In this document: positions 5,978 to 6,819 of the stretch, one piece after another
Numbering within the stretch: the first letter of the stretch is position 1
Layout: each line of letters opens with the position of its first letter
NCBI GenBank assembly: GCA_003645825.1
Contig: QNCQ01000093.1
Span: 1 to 6,819, forward strand
Source of the DNA: Fidelibacterota bacterium
Lineage (GTDB): Bacteria > Fidelibacterota > UBA2242 > B5-G15
DNA: 6,819 nt
Direction of reading: 5' to 3'
Notes under the pieces: model-generated
What the model was told of the DNA's origin: nothing
Databases searched by the model: none
What the model saw: only the letters and a program-made list of their open reading frames with translations
Program-made: the position numbers and the translations under genes

Positions 5978-6819
5978 CTATTTATCAAACTGAGCAAGCT
6001 CCTCTTCCACCTCTGGATATATGCTGTCAATTTGTTTCTGTATTTCAATGGTCTTAGCTAATGCAGTGGCAATTTTACAATAGCGTGGAGCTTCATCCAT
6101 GATTCTACCTTTACGGTCTTTCAGGTATTTCCTTAAAACCTGATATCCTCCTATATGATAATTCCACACTTCTGGCTCAATTCCCTCAAAATATTTTTCG
6201 TTGTTGATATAGATTCTTTTGTTTTTATTGTCATAGTAAACTTTCTCTATACGATCATTTGAGCCAGTCCCCTGGTACTTTGCTATTGGGGGATCAAGTA
6301 ATGGACTCTTGAGTAAATGAAGCTCTACGAGTATTTTGCCCAGCTCTGCCAATTTTTTGAAAAGATTAAAATTCGCAGTGAATGGAACTCGCGGAAAGTC
6401 AATTTTTAAAAACTCAGCGTAGGTTTCTCTGTATATGTTACTGTAAAATACCGCATAGATATAGTATAAAATATCCTCAGGCGCAGGCTTCTCCCTATAA
6501 ATGGATTCAAGCTTTTCAAAAATCTCTGGTTTGATATTTGGTTCTTTACGCGTTGGGTGTTGGTTGAATATGTCATTTTTGCTTTTGTCGGGGTAAAGGT
6601 ATAAAGGGAAAATTGATTCAGAACCTTTATTATCCGATCTTATCAGTCCATCTGAAATTATATGTTCGCTTATGAAAAAATAATTACATGGTTTATTAGG
6701 TAATTGTTGTCTTCTTGTAACAATACCAATATTCTCTTCCAGCATGTGACGCATGACACGTTTAACAGTTCGCCATACTACTGAATCATGCCAAAAAATA
6801 TATCTATCATCAAAAGGAC
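5978..6819 (-). CDS. Type ISP-like restriction-modification enzyme, C-terminal specificity region (partial, N-terminus off the right edge)
   Basis: The visible part is 279 residues ending at a TAG (5980-5978). The frame stays open beyond the first Met codon (6754) to the window edge, and those extra 21 codons belong to the family pattern, so the gene is cut by the window and does not start at 6754. Seen, numbered from the edge: PFDDRYIFW (1-9) and VVWRTVKRVMRHM (13-25), the 'PFD-x-R ... R-x-x-VM-x-HM' block; NYFFISEHIISDG (45-57); SIFPLYLYP (68-76); PEDILYYIYAVFYSNIYRET (113-132) followed by YAEFLKIDFPRVPFT (133-147); KLAELGKILVELHLL (155-169); YFEGIEPEVWNYHIGGYQVL (209-228) then RKYLKDRKGR. 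These blocks are typical of the C-terminal target-recognition domain of Type ISP and related single-chain helicase/N6-adenine methyltransferase enzymes, which restrict foreign DNA and methylate the host site. The nuclease, helicase and methyltransferase parts would lie to the right. A Type IIG enzyme with a similar tail is the main alternative. Confidence 0.85.
   Translation of the reverse strand, partial: PFDDRYIFWHDSVVWRTVKRVMRHMLEENIGIVTRRQQLPNKPCNYFFISEHIISDGLIRSDNKGSESIFPLYLYPDKSKNDIFNQHPTRKEPNIKPEIFEKLESIYREKPAPEDILYYIYAVFYSNIYRETYAEFLKIDFPRVPFTANFNLFKKLAELGKILVELHLLKSPLLDPPIAKYQGTGSNDRIEKVYYDNKNKRIYINNEKYFEGIEPEVWNYHIGGYQVLRKYLKDRKGRIMDEAPRYCKIATALAKTIEIQKQIDSIYPEVEEELAQFDK

Noticed and set aside
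5870..5985. Possible tRNA or attachment site in the convergent gap (GGTTCTCAAACC looks a little like a T-arm)
   Set aside because: No cloverleaf can be drawn: no acceptor stem, no anticodon arm and no correct T-loop on either strand.
6752..6754. ATG at 6754 as the start of the restriction-modification gene
   Set aside because: The frame continues upstream with PFDDRYIFW and VVWRTVKRV, which belong to the family pattern, so this Met is internal.

Overview
The window is about 6.8 kb of moderately AT-rich bacterial DNA. The organism cannot be named from it. It must be a bacterium rather than an archaeon or phage if I read the first gene correctly: that gene has a twin-arginine export signal with a lipobox. 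The central transketolase has the sequence style of the split-type (archaeal/thermophile-like) enzymes, but as one fused chain. No rRNA, tRNA, CRISPR array or insertion sequence was seen.

Layout. (1) Positions 1-843, minus strand: the N-terminal 281 residues of an N-acyl-D-amino-acid deacylase (D-aminoacylase) family amidohydrolase, predicted to be a Tat-exported lipoprotein. The gene runs off the left edge. A hairpin plus six-U tract with the form of an intrinsic terminator lies inside its signal-peptide codons. (2) 844-1040: a divergent intergenic region. (3) 1041-4471, plus strand: a tight three-gene metabolic cluster of full-length transketolase, class IV branched-chain amino-acid aminotransferase (13-nt overlap) and a small carboxymuconolactone-decarboxylase/AhpD-fold protein that lacks the redox cysteines. 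(4) 4472-4697: an AT-rich gap with a weak terminator candidate. (5) 4698-5809, plus strand: three tightly packed small genes, namely a protein resembling the DUF3467 pattern, a HicB-like protein with an unusual N-terminal extension, and a HicA-like small basic protein without the usual catalytic histidine. (6) 5810-5977: a convergent gap with a hairpin. (7) 5978-6819, minus strand: the C-terminal (target-recognition) part of a Type ISP-like restriction-modification enzyme that runs off the right edge.

Working together. The left two thirds is ordinary metabolism: central carbon exchange, branched-chain amino-acid transamination and D-amino-acid release. From about 4.7 kb the content changes to toxin-antitoxin-like and restriction-modification genes, and the small genes are visibly more AT-rich. 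That suggests the edge of a defence or accessory island. The best candidate for something under-described is the three-gene cassette at 4698-5809. It looks like a variant HicBA module with a third, co-translated partner. Family assignments come from motif recognition by eye; no database search was run.
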